Source of the DNA: Deltaproteobacteria bacterium | GTDB lineage: Bacteria; Desulfobacterota; DSM-4660; Desulfatiglandales; Desulfatiglandaceae | Length of the DNA: 64,000 nucleotides | Direction: 5' to 3' | Assembly (NCBI GenBank): GCA_021737785.1 | Contig: JAIPDI010000029.1 | Coordinates: 1-64,000 of the forward strand | Shown here: positions 25,795-34,061 of the stretch, in pieces | Numbering within the stretch: the stretch's first letter is position 1 | Layout of the letters: each line of letters opens with the position of its first letter | Translations under genes and position numbers: made by a program | Notes under the pieces: model-generated | The model's input: only the letters and a program-made list of their open reading frames with translations | What the model was told of the DNA's origin: nothing | Database searches by the model: none

Positions 25795-25965
25795 GATCAG
25801 CTTCTCCGCCCTAATCCATCAAAAATGTATTAACAGGTCGCTTTTTTATAACCATGTGGATCTTCAAGCCTTAACGAAAGTCACTTCTTTAGTCCATTTT
25901 TTCGGTCAGCAGCTAATAACTCGGACGTACTCATGCCGGAGATGCGTGGTGAGCCCGGCAGGTTG

Positions 25966-27162
25966 CTAAGACCGGGTTACATCCTGGCGGAAATGGGTTC
26001 CGGGCAGTCTCTTCTTGGTAACGGCCCTCACGAAATTGAGGATGGCAGGCCTCCCGTCCCACTGAATCGGAACAGCATTCAATTCAACCCACAATTCCTC
26101 TTCGGACCGGCTCAACATCCTTAACGGATAGATGCCCCATACCTCATCACCCCTCAGGATCTGACGACATCTCTCGATGAGGGCATCTCTGTCTTCTGGA
26201 TGGACAAGGTCGAAAAATGGAAGGTCCAGCAACTGGTTTGCGGTGAATCCAAACATCTCAGAAACGCGCTTGTTGGGGAATTTAATGGCGTCATCCTGTA
26301 AAACGAATATGGCATCGCTCGCGTTTTCAAAAAGGAGATGATACCTCTCCTCGCTTTTCCTCAGCGCCGCCTCCGCCTTCTTCTGCTCGGTGACATTACG
26401 GAAGATGACAAGTCGCTTTCCTTCGCTGTCGGGGATCGGATACATGCCCATGTGCACCTGATATTCATTCAGTATCAGCGGGTTGTCATCAGATACCTGT
26501 TTGAATTTCTCAGCGCCGCCTTCGAGCAATATCCTGACCGCCTTGCGACTTTCTTCCTGAAATAGATCCAGAAATGGACGCCTCAACATATCTTCCTCGG
26601 CCAAATGCATCAGAGACGCCGCACCCGAATTGGCATAAACAACCCGTCCGTCCGCGGCCAGTTCGAAGACGCCCTCGTCAATCTGCCCCAAAATGATCTC
26701 AAAGTGCCCTTGGATCGACAGAAGTTCCCGGGTAATGCCTCTTTCGCGAATCCTCCCGGGAAGCCCCATCGTTTCTGAAAACAGCTCGGATAGAGAATCC
26801 GTTCTTTTGTCAATAACGTTTAGAATTCTTACGGCCATCTCGTTAAGGGGGCCTTTGGCGATGCTGGCATCGACTCCTGCCCGCATAATATCGCCGGAAT
26901 CTTCCGCGGCCGTTGCGGAAAGACTGACGATGTACGCATCCTTGAAATCCTTCATGTTGCGCAATATCCGGCACAGCCGTTTGCCATCGATATTGGGCAT
27001 AACCATATCGAGGAATATGACATCCGGGGTAAATGATTCCAGAATGTCGAGTGCAGAAAGGCCGTCTTCCGCCGTCAATACCTCGTGCCCCTCATGTTTA
27101 AGGAGGTCCTTGATCACCTCAAGAAAAAAACGATCGTTATCCACTATAAGTATCTTTTTCAT
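25966..27162 (-). CDS. Response regulator with two PAS domains
   Basis: 398 residues: a receiver domain (LIVDNDRFF, VIFLDMVMPNIDG; the usual lysine region reads AKGPLNE), a PAS domain (about 155-270), and a second PAS (about 280-385, ending VRAVTKK). There is no kinase or DNA-binding output, so it may be a relay feeding the hybrid kinase encoded 172 bases downstream. The short gap between them has no gene. Confidence 0.85.
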   Translation of the reverse strand: MKKILIVDNDRFFLEVIKDLLKHEGHEVLTAEDGLSALDILESFTPDVIFLDMVMPNIDGKRLCRILRNMKDFKDAYIVSLSATAAEDSGDIMRAGVDASIAKGPLNEMAVRILNVIDKRTDSLSELFSETMGLPGRIRERGITRELLSIQGHFEIILGQIDEGVFELAADGRVVYANSGAASLMHLAEEDMLRRPFLDLFQEESRKAVRILLEGGAEKFKQVSDDNPLILNEYQVHMGMYPIPDSEGKRLVIFRNVTEQKKAEAALRKSEERYHLLFENASDAIFVLQDDAIKFPNKRVSEMFGFTANQLLDLPFFDLVHPEDRDALIERCRQILRGDEVWGIYPLRMLSRSEEELWVELNAVPIQWDGRPAILNFVRAVTKKRLPGTHFRQDVTRS

Positions 27163-27404
27163 CGAACATCCTCAGAGCCTTCCCCCGCCAGTTCCATCTT
27201 ATGGAAGTTCAACATCATGATGAAGGGAGTATTGTATTTTCGAGCAATGGCCAATATCACGGTCAATAATAGATCAGGGACCCTGGAGATCCTGGTATAT
27301 CGAATCAAATGGTCTTTTTTAGGGGGACTATATGTCCCAAAAGGACGCATGAATGATACCACCGGCTACATCGAATCTCAAGAAAATAGAGGAACAGAGA
27401 CGCA
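27163..27404. other. Gap without a recognised gene
   Basis: Upstream region of the double-PAS regulator. A duplicated GGGAGTATTGTATTTTCGA-like stretch is also found near 21310 (GGGAGTATTGTCAGAC), but no clear promoter is visible. Confidence 0.4.
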
Positions 27405-27600
27405 ATGAGCTGGGCCCCGCCATTAGCCTTTCAGGCGTCATTCGCTTCGCTGTCATTTGGCCTGCGGCCGTCATTGGTTGTCATTCGGTGGGCATTCGGT
27501 TGTTTCCGGGCGGGGGACGTTGGACCAACGCGTCACTCGTTTCTTACTGCTTTCTGCCTACTGCTTACTGCCTACTGGCCTTAGGACCTCGGACTTTGGA
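27405..27600. repeat. Mixed repeat array
   Basis: Minus strand: AATGACAGCGAAGCG, AATGACGGCCGCAGGCC and AATGACAACCAATGACGG units; then GGCAGTAAGCAGTAGGCAG units at 27545-27580 and GTCCAAAGTCCGAGGTCC. The last part encodes the tail of the next gene. Confidence 0.8.
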
Positions 27601-28268
27601 CTGTCTGAAACCATATACAAGGCCAACCGCTCGAACGCATCGTCATCGCCACCGGCCAGCACGGTCTCAAAATATGCCTTCACCGTATCCAAACGCTTCA
27701 GCTCGCTGACCTTGATGTCATCCTCCAGTTCGGCAATGACGTTATGAAAAGCGCCGATAAAAAGCACCCCCGTCTCCCCTTCTTTCAGGGTTTGGTTGAT
27801 GGTCCTTGCGATGAACCGGTCCCTTTCCGCCATGAGCCGCGCTCCTTCATTCCTGTAGGAGGCGACGAGCCCCTCTTCCGGTTCGGACCCGGTTCCCGCA
27901 AGTTGCAGGATGCGATCGAATTCCCTTTTGAGGAGTTCGACATCCTCAGTTTTACGAAGCATGGCGCCCCGCGTGATCAAATCGAGGACAATCTGATGAT
28001 TCGGGCTCCCCCTTCTGGCCCCCTCTTCGATGATCCTTCTCCCGAATTCGCCGTCGGCCATCAGCCCGTCCTGGTAAATCTTCAGGCCTGCTGGATCCAT
28101 CCCTTTAAAATAGTCACGGATCCTCTCCCAGAACTGCGCGACGATTTCCTTATGTCTGAGCCACCTCTCCCTCCCGCATATTTCGAGGCTTCTTCTGTTA
28201 AGGGATGGGGCCATGCTTCCCAGATCGGCGTCCGCGTGAATCATTGGGATGTAAAGGAGGCTTCTCAT
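27558..28268 (-). CDS. Conserved-looking hypothetical protein
   Basis: 236 residues from ATG 28268; the longer ORF (to 28328) starts in repeat DNA. Not assigned to a family. It opens with MRSLLYIPMIHADADLGSM, has a long helical middle, and ends its natural domain with VLFIGAFHNVIAELEDDI. The IPMIHADADLG and GAFH motifs, rich in His, Asp and Glu, could be catalytic or metal-binding. The final 15 or so residues are encoded by GTCCAAAGTCC and GCAGTAGGCAG repeats. It sits between the XRE-GvpH gene and the regulatory genes, so a gas vesicle link is only positional. Confidence 0.65.
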   Translation of the reverse strand: MRSLLYIPMIHADADLGSMAPSLNRRSLEICGRERWLRHKEIVAQFWERIRDYFKGMDPAGLKIYQDGLMADGEFGRRIIEEGARRGSPNHQIVLDLITRGAMLRKTEDVELLKREFDRILQLAGTGSEPEEGLVASYRNEGARLMAERDRFIARTINQTLKEGETGVLFIGAFHNVIAELEDDIKVSELKRLDTVKAYFETVLAGGDDDAFERLALYMVSDSPKSEVLRPVGSKQ

Positions 28269-28294
28269 AGATGTTGAAAGTCCAAAATCCGATG

Positions 28295-28416
28295 TCGATG
28301 GAATGACGGCCGCAGGCCAAATGACCACCGAATGACTATTGAATGACTATTGAATGACAGTGAAGCCAATGATGCGGTATTCCAAGGTCCGAAGTCCAAC
28401 GTCCAAGGTCAAATGA
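28295..28416. repeat. AATGAC array in plus orientation with GTCCGAAGTCC units
   Basis: Plus strand: AATGACGGCCGCAGGCC, AATGACCACCGAATGAC, TATTGAATGAC twice, AATGACAGTGAAGCC, then GGTCCGAAGTCCAACGTCC. Confidence 0.85.
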
Positions 28417-29508
28417 CTAATTACCCTTCGCCGCTATCTTGACCTCCAAGATCCCATTCTTGTACGTCCACCTCATATCCTCTACATTGGCCTCTCGAGA
28501 CAGGAGCACCTCTTTCTGGTATTTTCGATTCGGGTCCTCCGCCCTGATATTGAGGATGTCCCCTTGAATACCGAGGGTTATGTCTTTTTCGTCGATCCCA
28601 GGCATCTCGGCCACCACATGAATCCCATCGGATTCGTCGAACACGTCCACGATGGGCTCCCGCACCTCTTCGACCACCGGCCCTTTGGGCGTCCGCTTGA
28701 TATTGCCGAACGGTTCCACCGACGGCCTGCCGTCAGCCAGGGTGCGCACCCTGACCCCGTAGACGCCCTTGAGGTCTTTTAGCCCCCTGATCTTGTCCAG
28801 TCCGCTGAAATCGATTTCACCCGATTTGGACAGCTCTTCGCCCTTTTCCGCCAGCTTGTTCGCGGCATCGATCAGACTGCCCAGGCCCTTGAACAACCCG
28901 CCAAGCCCAAAATCAAAACCGACCCCACCATTCTTCTCTTCGTTTTTCCTTTTTCCGTCCATTTCTTTTGCCTCCTTCTCTGGCTCTGCGGCCCTTGGTG
29001 TTTGAATCTCCCAGACCCCCCGATTCTCGACGCACAACAGCTTGTTCGCCTCCAGAACCGATTTCAGTCCCTTCACCAGACCGTACCCGGCCAGACTGGA
29101 CAGGATCGGAATGGAACTGACCACGGATGACGATACATTTAGGGACGCGCCTGCGATGGTCCCCAGACCGGCAAGTATCCCCGCAGGCGTCAGTTCCCTT
29201 AACATTCCACTGGTGGCAAACAACTCCGGATTCTCGCCCAACTCCTCGATAATCTGTGAAAACCGGTCCTTGTCTGTTTCTGACAAACTCTGAAATCTGG
29301 ATATTCCAATCACCTGGATCGCCTTCAATCTGTTCAAAATGTCGTCTGAGGGCGCCGTCTGTCCCGCCTCGATCCTCATGATCGTACTGCGAGCAACGCC
29401 CAGCGTTTTGGCAAGCTCGGCCACTGACATGCTGCCGAACCTTTGTCGCAGTTCCTTGAGAACCCTGCCGCAGTTCTCCCGAGTCACCCATTTAGACGTT
29501 CCTTTCAC
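28417..29508 (-). CDS. XRE-type HTH protein fused to GvpH/Hsp20 domain
   Basis: 363 residues. Residues 10-65 are an XRE helix-turn-helix ([20 protein letters not shown]). Residues 100-150 are hydrophobic, glycine/serine-rich ([33 protein letters not shown]). From residue 183 the protein matches Gvp[21 protein letters not shown], then [11 protein letters not shown], and an Hsp20 domain ([27 protein letters not shown]). In haloarchaea GvpH represses gas vesicle transcription, so a DNA-binding fusion fits a repressor. A strong internal ribosome site allows a separate GvpH product starting at 28962. Confidence 0.85.
   Translation of the reverse strand: MKGTSKWVTRENCGRVLKELRQRFGSMSVAELAKTLGVARSTIMRIEAGQTAPSDDILNRLKAIQVIGISRFQSLSETDKDRFSQIIEELGENPELFATSGMLRELTPAGILAGLGTIAGASLNVSSSVVSSIPILSSLAGYGLVKGLKSVLEANKLLCVENRGVWEIQTPRAAEPEKEAKEMDGKRKNEEKNGGVGFDFGLGGLFKGLGSLIDAANKLAEKGEELSKSGEIDFSGLDKIRGLKDLKGVYGVRVRTLADGRPSVEPFGNIKRTPKGPVVEEVREPIVDVFDESDGIHVVAEMPGIDEKDITLGIQGDILNIRAEDPNRKYQKEVLLSREANVEDMRWTYKNGILEVKIAAKGN
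28960..28979 (-). promoter_or_regulatory. Internal ribosome site and ATG for a separate GvpH product
   Basis: Inside the XRE-GvpH gene, minus strand, AAGGAGG lies 8 bases before ATG 28962 (protein start MDGKRKNEE). Use of this start would give a 181-residue GvpH without the HTH. Confidence 0.55.
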
Positions 29509-29724
29509 GGCATTCGTTCCTTGGTCTCTTCCATAGAAGCGTTTTGCATGTGTTCACATTGTTGCATGATGGTCCATCTCGTAGCAACTATAAGCATGTT
29601 TATTAACCTGTCAAACAATTTTGTACTGCTTTTCAAATTCGATCGATACCAATGGATCGCTTATCAGGAGGTACCGGACGGCAAGTTCTATCTGGACGCC
29701 TTTGTCCGAAGGGCCAAGAATCCG

Positions 29725-30048
29725 ATGGTGCAAGGCAAACCACAAGTGGCTGTAATCATGGGAAGCGCGTCTGATTCAGAAGTGATGAAGGGATGTTTGG
29801 AACTCCTCAGAGAACTGGAGCTGCCGCATGAGGTAAAGGTGCTCTCAGCTCACCGGACCCCTGATCTGACCAGGGCGTATGCCGTTTCTGCGGCCGATCG
29901 CGGAATTGAAGTGATTATCGCGGGTGCCGGGTGGGCCGCTCATCTGGCCGGGGCCATTGCGGCACACACGACTTTGCCGGTGATCGGGGTGCCTGTCGAC
30001 TCATCCCCTTTCAAGGGACTGGATCATGAAGAATCAAATCGCCGGTAG
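29725..30048 (+). pseudogene. purE: 3'-truncated purE (N5-carboxyaminoimidazole ribonucleotide mutase) remnant
   Basis: The reading frame encodes the PurE N-terminal two-thirds: [51 protein letters not shown] and IGVPVDSS, all catalytic-loop signatures. After PFKGLD it switches to unrelated HEESNRR and stops, so the C-terminal third (LSTVQMP, TVAIG region) is missing. The frame is open upstream to 29443 with an unrecognised segment. It lies just outside the right edge of the gas vesicle island and suggests a rearrangement there. A functional purE is expected elsewhere. Confidence 0.75.
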
Positions 30049-30127
30049 GTTGAAAAGACTGGGGTTTGCCACTGACAATAAAGGGTGACCGCTGCTGAGA
30101 CCGCTGTGGTCTGTCCCCGTGGTGCAC

Positions 30128-30538
30128 CTACTGACAAAGATCGCCCTGAGAGTGGCATCTCATATCAGTTGCTTCGTTTTGATATTCGTGAAACAGACCC
30201 ATTACCTTTGAAAACGAAAAGGGCTTATTTAGGAGATCTGCCTTGTATTCGGTTTCTTCGTTTTCAAGGAGCATTCGGTATCTGTTTAAGTCACCGCTCA
30301 TATAGATGGTTTTTACGCTGGGATAGTGCACCCGAATGTCTCTTACCATTTCAATACCGTTCTTAACCGGCATCTCGATATCCGTGAGAATGACATCAGG
30401 TTTAAAGTTTAGAAAGGCTAAATAGCCATCTTCACCATTCTCCGCCGTCTCCACATCATAAACCCCTTCTGTCTCCAGCATCTCCTTCATGAGAACGGTC
30501 AAGGCTTCATTGTCATCAACAATCAATATCCTCATCAT
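30128..30538 (-). CDS. Stand-alone receiver-domain response regulator
   Basis: 136 residues from ATG 30538 (GGAG 5 bases upstream). It is a single CheY-like receiver: RILIVDDNEAL, phospho-acceptor in VILTDIEMPVKNG, IYMSGD, and LLNKPFSFSKV. There is no output domain, so it acts by protein contact or phosphorelay. The Lys and Asp residues of the active site are present. Neighbours (purE remnant and an Hsp70 operon) do not suggest a partner kinase; those of the island 3 kb away are candidates. Confidence 0.85.
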   Translation of the reverse strand: MMRILIVDDNEALTVLMKEMLETEGVYDVETAENGEDGYLAFLNFKPDVILTDIEMPVKNGIEMVRDIRVHYPSVKTIYMSGDLNRYRMLLENEETEYKADLLNKPFSFSKVMGLFHEYQNEATDMRCHSQGDLCQ

Positions 30539-30967
30539 TAGATCTCCGTGTTCACCCTTTCGCCGCAATCCCATCCATCCCTGTCCAGGAAAGGAGCTTG
30601 CGATGTTAATATCCTATTCGCCGGTCTTCTGTCATGAAAGACAAGAAAATATGGCCATCCTTCCACTGCACGTTTACCCTTTTGTCGTTCCGGCACGGTT
30701 CCGGCCGGAATCCAGAAGACCGGCAGACTGGATTCCGGCTGAGGGCATGCCGGAATGACGGGACAGCACACGGCTGTTTTTGTTGCGGTTATCGGCGTTA
30801 GTTATAAGACAGCCTTTAGCCCTCCTTTAAGCAACTGGCGTGCCACCCTTGGATGACGAGGTTAACTTATTGATATATGGAGATATATTCTAATATTTGC
30901 AGCGAGGGGAAAGACTGTTGTGAAGGGTTTTTCCTTCAGGGAGAGAATCGCAGCAGGAGGGGTGAAA
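30539..30967. other. Gap with one repeat element and no recognised gene
   Basis: Contains the CCGGAATCCAG inverted repeat listed separately. Near 30875-30900 an AT-rich stretch (TTGATA and TAATAT, 15 bases apart) could be a weak plus-strand promoter. Confidence 0.4.
30684..30762. repeat. CCGGAATCCAG inverted repeat element
   Basis: GGCCGGAATCCAG and CTGGATTCCGGC form a hairpin stem, and GTTCCGGCACGG/ATGCCGGAATGACG extends it. The same type occurs within 59072-59206. Confidence 0.65.
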
Positions 30968-31093
30968 ATGCCTAACTATCTGAACATACGAGATATTTTG
31001 TATGAAGGGAATTCCGTACACTTAACCTTCCCTTTCCTGAAAATCCTCGAACGAAAATCATGCACCAACAGATCCCGCCCTTCTGATCAGTGA
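30968..31093 (+). CDS. Possible 41-residue ORF with strong ribosome site
   Basis: AGGAGGGG stands 5 bases before ATG 30968. The peptide (starting MPNYLNIRDILYEGN, ending NRSRPSDQ) has no recognised family and no membrane segment. It could be a small protein or the truncated 5' end of a lost gene. It converges with the Hsp70 gene that ends at 31100. Confidence 0.3.
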   Translation: MPNYLNIRDILYEGNSVHLTFPFLKILERKSCTNRSRPSDQ

Positions 31094-31099
31094 TCCGTG

Positions 31100-33901
31100 T
31101 CAGTCCATCCGCAACTGTATTCCCGAGGGGAGAGATTCACCGAAGATTACGCTCTCTTCGTTCCGGTCCAGAGGAACCACTTCCTTCAAAGGCGTTATGT
31201 ACTGTTCTGACCATTCATGGGGGGCGATCCAGGCTATTACGCGTTGCACAAGTTCCGGATCCAAGTCCCGCTTCCGGTCCCCGACGAGGCGGCTCATGTG
31301 GGCCAGAGCAGCGCCCACCGGCCTGAGGTCCCGCCATCCGGATTTTAAAATTCTGTCAACCCAGGAGGCAATCACGTCCGGCGGAATCACCCTGTCAACA
31401 GGCCCGTAAAGGGGTTCTCTGGCGCCGATCCTTGAAAGAGACCACCAGTATTGAGGTCGGGTTTTGCCGGGCCGAAGACTCTCTAAAAGAAGGCCTCCCA
31501 AGACGACCTTGTCATTCTGCGGGACTCGTTCCAGGTTGGCCGCAGTCATCCAGATCTCCATATGCTCCTGCGGAGCCAGCCTCTTCTTTTTGTCCCCCTT
31601 GCCGGGCTTGATCCGCGACAAAATTTCCTGTAATACCTTAACCTGCTGACCCGCGGAAAGTCCCCCTGCCACCCTGCGCCACAACACCCACCACTCGGAC
31701 CGGATCTGGGCATGTTTGTCATGAACCAACCCTTCATGGAAGATCCTCCAGAGATTTTCAAGACGGTGCCCATCCAGGGGGTCCCCGAATCCCGGTCGCA
31801 TGCAGAATCCGATCAGGTTCAACCACCGGGCCTCATGGTCCGGGTTTCGCCCCCTGGCCGATCTGAGAGACAGGAGTTCATCGGCGATTCGGCGTATCAA
31901 ACCGAGGGGCCATAGTTCCTTTGGGCGATCGACTACAGCGGTGAGCGTCTTGATGAGGCGGGTGGTCTCTCTGTTCCCGTCCTTGGCAGAGAAGGCCTTT
32001 CTCACTGCTTCCAAGGCCTCATTCACCAATGATTCCTCAAAAACCTCTCTGTCCGACACCTCAGGTGGCGGGTCCGTTTGCCGCAACCGGAACTGGAACC
32101 GCCACCGGTGGGGACTCCGAGCAGATCGACACCAGACGGCCAGTGTCCCCATCTCCGTGTAATCAGCCTCCACCTCCACCGGGATCACAGTCTCCCCGGC
32201 CTTTTTGCCGAACTTGATCACTGTGTAAAGGGGGGGCAGCGGGGTGAGGGTATCATCGACAGGAACGAACTCCCCCACCCGGTCTCCTGTCCGGTAACTG
32301 GAGCTGTATAGATAAAATTGTACCGGTTGATTGGCAAGTACATGGAATTTTCTATCTGTCAGCGCGTTCGCGGTCCCCTCCGGCATGTGACGCTCCACCA
32401 GACAGACGGCTGTCTGCGGGAGAGAGGGGTGGGCAATCCCCTCCTCCGGCATATCCGTCTCAAGATGAACTCCCAGGTAGTAGGCCCGGGCGCTGCCGCT
32501 GTCTACCCGGACCCCCTGACCCTTTCTGACCAGACCGTAGTAAGAGGCCCCCACGGATACGGCAAGGTCCAGGTCAGGATTTTGAAGGATACGGGGCAGA
32601 GGTCCCTCTTCCACACCACACCATCTTGAAACCGCTTCTCGGATCCGTTCCTGAACAGGGGGAGGCTTCAACGCGGCGCCGTTAAAAAGAATCAGGTCCG
32701 GCCTCGGCGTCGCTTTTCCCAGCATCTCCCTGACATCCTCCCTGTGGTGTTCCAGAAATCGGATCAGGTGACGGGTAATGGCCGGATCCTGGGCATATGG
32801 CAGCCCGAACTCGATCATCCCCTGCCGGGGCTTCTCAATCAGGGATTCCCCCGGCGCGATCAGGGGGAAAAAGCCGTCCAGGATGGCCGATTCCACCTCT
32901 TCCTTAGACAATCGCGTGGATACCGTACCGGCGATCAACTTCCTCCCTTCGCCTAACAGGGTGATGGTCTCTGACTCGGAAAGGGAGTTAAGTAGCCTTT
33001 CCTTGGCCTGGCGGCATTGACTGCAAAGGGCCTGCCAGCGGTCCAGGCTTAACCGCCTGCCCATTTCTCCCTGGAGACGTGCTTCACACCGATGGGCCAG
33101 GGCAAGGTCCATGTTGTCGCCCCCCAGGATCAGGTGATCGCCCACTGCAATCCGTTCAAAGACCGGATGGCCGTTCCTCTCTCGAAGGGTGATGAGGGTG
33201 AAGTCGGTGGTTCCTCCCCCCACGTCACACACCAGAATCAATTCTCCGGGCCGGACAAACCGGTCCCACCCACCTTCATGCATGCTCAGCCAGCAGTAGA
33301 AGGCGGCCAGCGGCTCTTCCAGAAGGGTGATATGTCTTAATCCGGCCTGGGCAGCGGCCTCCATGGTCAGATCCCGGGCCACCTCATCAAAGGAGGCAGG
33401 CACGGTAATAAGCACATTCTGATTTTCCAGATAGCGCCCTTTGTCTTCCCTTTTATCCTGGTTCCAGGCCTCTTTGATATGTCTCAGATAGGCGGCGGTT
33501 ACAGCAACCGGGGACATCCTCGCTATCTGACCGTCCCCCCCCCAGGGGAGGATAGGGGCCCTGCGATCCACCTTGCCGTGGCAGAGCCAGCTCTTGGCTG
33601 AGGAGACCAGCCGTTTGGGGACTTTTACCCCCTGGTTCCTGGCAAATGCGCCTGCAACCCCCTTTTTTTCAGAGGTCCAGGTCGCCTGCAGTCCATTGTT
33701 GTCCAGTTCATGATCGCCGGGGAGGTACAAAAACGAGGGGAGGACTTTGAGCATTGAGATTTCACCCGGAGCGGTAAGCTGGGGGATCTCAAAGCCCTCT
33801 ATGCGGGGAGGGGCTTCACGGTCCGCACGAGATAGATCAATATAACTGACTGCTGAGTTGGTGGTGCCTAAATCGATTCCTACGATGTAGTTAGTGGTCA
33901 T
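31100..33901 (-). CDS. Large Hsp70-family protein (DUF3731-type C-terminus)
   Basis: 933 residues. The Hsp70 ATPase domain is clear: VGIDLGTTNSAVSY, TVPASFDEVARDLTMEAA, LVCDVGGGTTDFTL and a DLILFNGAALKPP region replacing the usual VGGSTR. A specific insertion, SSAKSWLCHGKVDRRAPILP, is shared with the Hsp70 upstream (STKSWLCHTGVDRNEAILP). The long helical C-terminus (about 600-933) replaces the normal substrate domain and fits DUF3731. It is last in a three-gene operon with the second Hsp70 and DUF2760, a set found in many proteobacteria whose client is not known. Its ATG lies in repeat DNA without a clear ribosome site. Confidence 0.88.
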   Translation of the reverse strand: MTTNYIVGIDLGTTNSAVSYIDLSRADREAPPRIEGFEIPQLTAPGEISMLKVLPSFLYLPGDHELDNNGLQATWTSEKKGVAGAFARNQGVKVPKRLVSSAKSWLCHGKVDRRAPILPWGGDGQIARMSPVAVTAAYLRHIKEAWNQDKREDKGRYLENQNVLITVPASFDEVARDLTMEAAAQAGLRHITLLEEPLAAFYCWLSMHEGGWDRFVRPGELILVCDVGGGTTDFTLITLRERNGHPVFERIAVGDHLILGGDNMDLALAHRCEARLQGEMGRRLSLDRWQALCSQCRQAKERLLNSLSESETITLLGEGRKLIAGTVSTRLSKEEVESAILDGFFPLIAPGESLIEKPRQGMIEFGLPYAQDPAITRHLIRFLEHHREDVREMLGKATPRPDLILFNGAALKPPPVQERIREAVSRWCGVEEGPLPRILQNPDLDLAVSVGASYYGLVRKGQGVRVDSGSARAYYLGVHLETDMPEEGIAHPSLPQTAVCLVERHMPEGTANALTDRKFHVLANQPVQFYLYSSSYRTGDRVGEFVPVDDTLTPLPPLYTVIKFGKKAGETVIPVEVEADYTEMGTLAVWCRSARSPHRWRFQFRLRQTDPPPEVSDREVFEESLVNEALEAVRKAFSAKDGNRETTRLIKTLTAVVDRPKELWPLGLIRRIADELLSLRSARGRNPDHEARWLNLIGFCMRPGFGDPLDGHRLENLWRIFHEGLVHDKHAQIRSEWWVLWRRVAGGLSAGQQVKVLQEILSRIKPGKGDKKKRLAPQEHMEIWMTAANLERVPQNDKVVLGGLLLESLRPGKTRPQYWWSLSRIGAREPLYGPVDRVIPPDVIASWVDRILKSGWRDLRPVGAALAHMSRLVGDRKRDLDPELVQRVIAWIAPHEWSEQYITPLKEVVPLDRNEESVIFGESLPSGIQLRMD

Positions 33902-34061
33902 GGGTCATCAGGCCTGGGGCCGTCATTCGCTTCATTGTCATGAGGTTATTTTCGATCTCCCCACTCCGCGTTCCGAGCTCCGCGTCCCGGAGACGGTCAC
34001 TCCGTTGGCGTTCAGTGGTCGGCCGCGGGCCTTTCAATACTCGATTTTCAATGCTCAAGTC
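33902..34061. repeat. AATGAC and GAACGCGGAGC repeat array
   Basis: Minus strand: GGACGCGGAGCTCGGAACGC, AATGAAGCGAATGACGGCC and TGATGACCCATGACC, the last including the ATG of the downstream Hsp70. A GAGCATTGAAAATCGAG stretch lies at 34035-34065. Confidence 0.7.
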
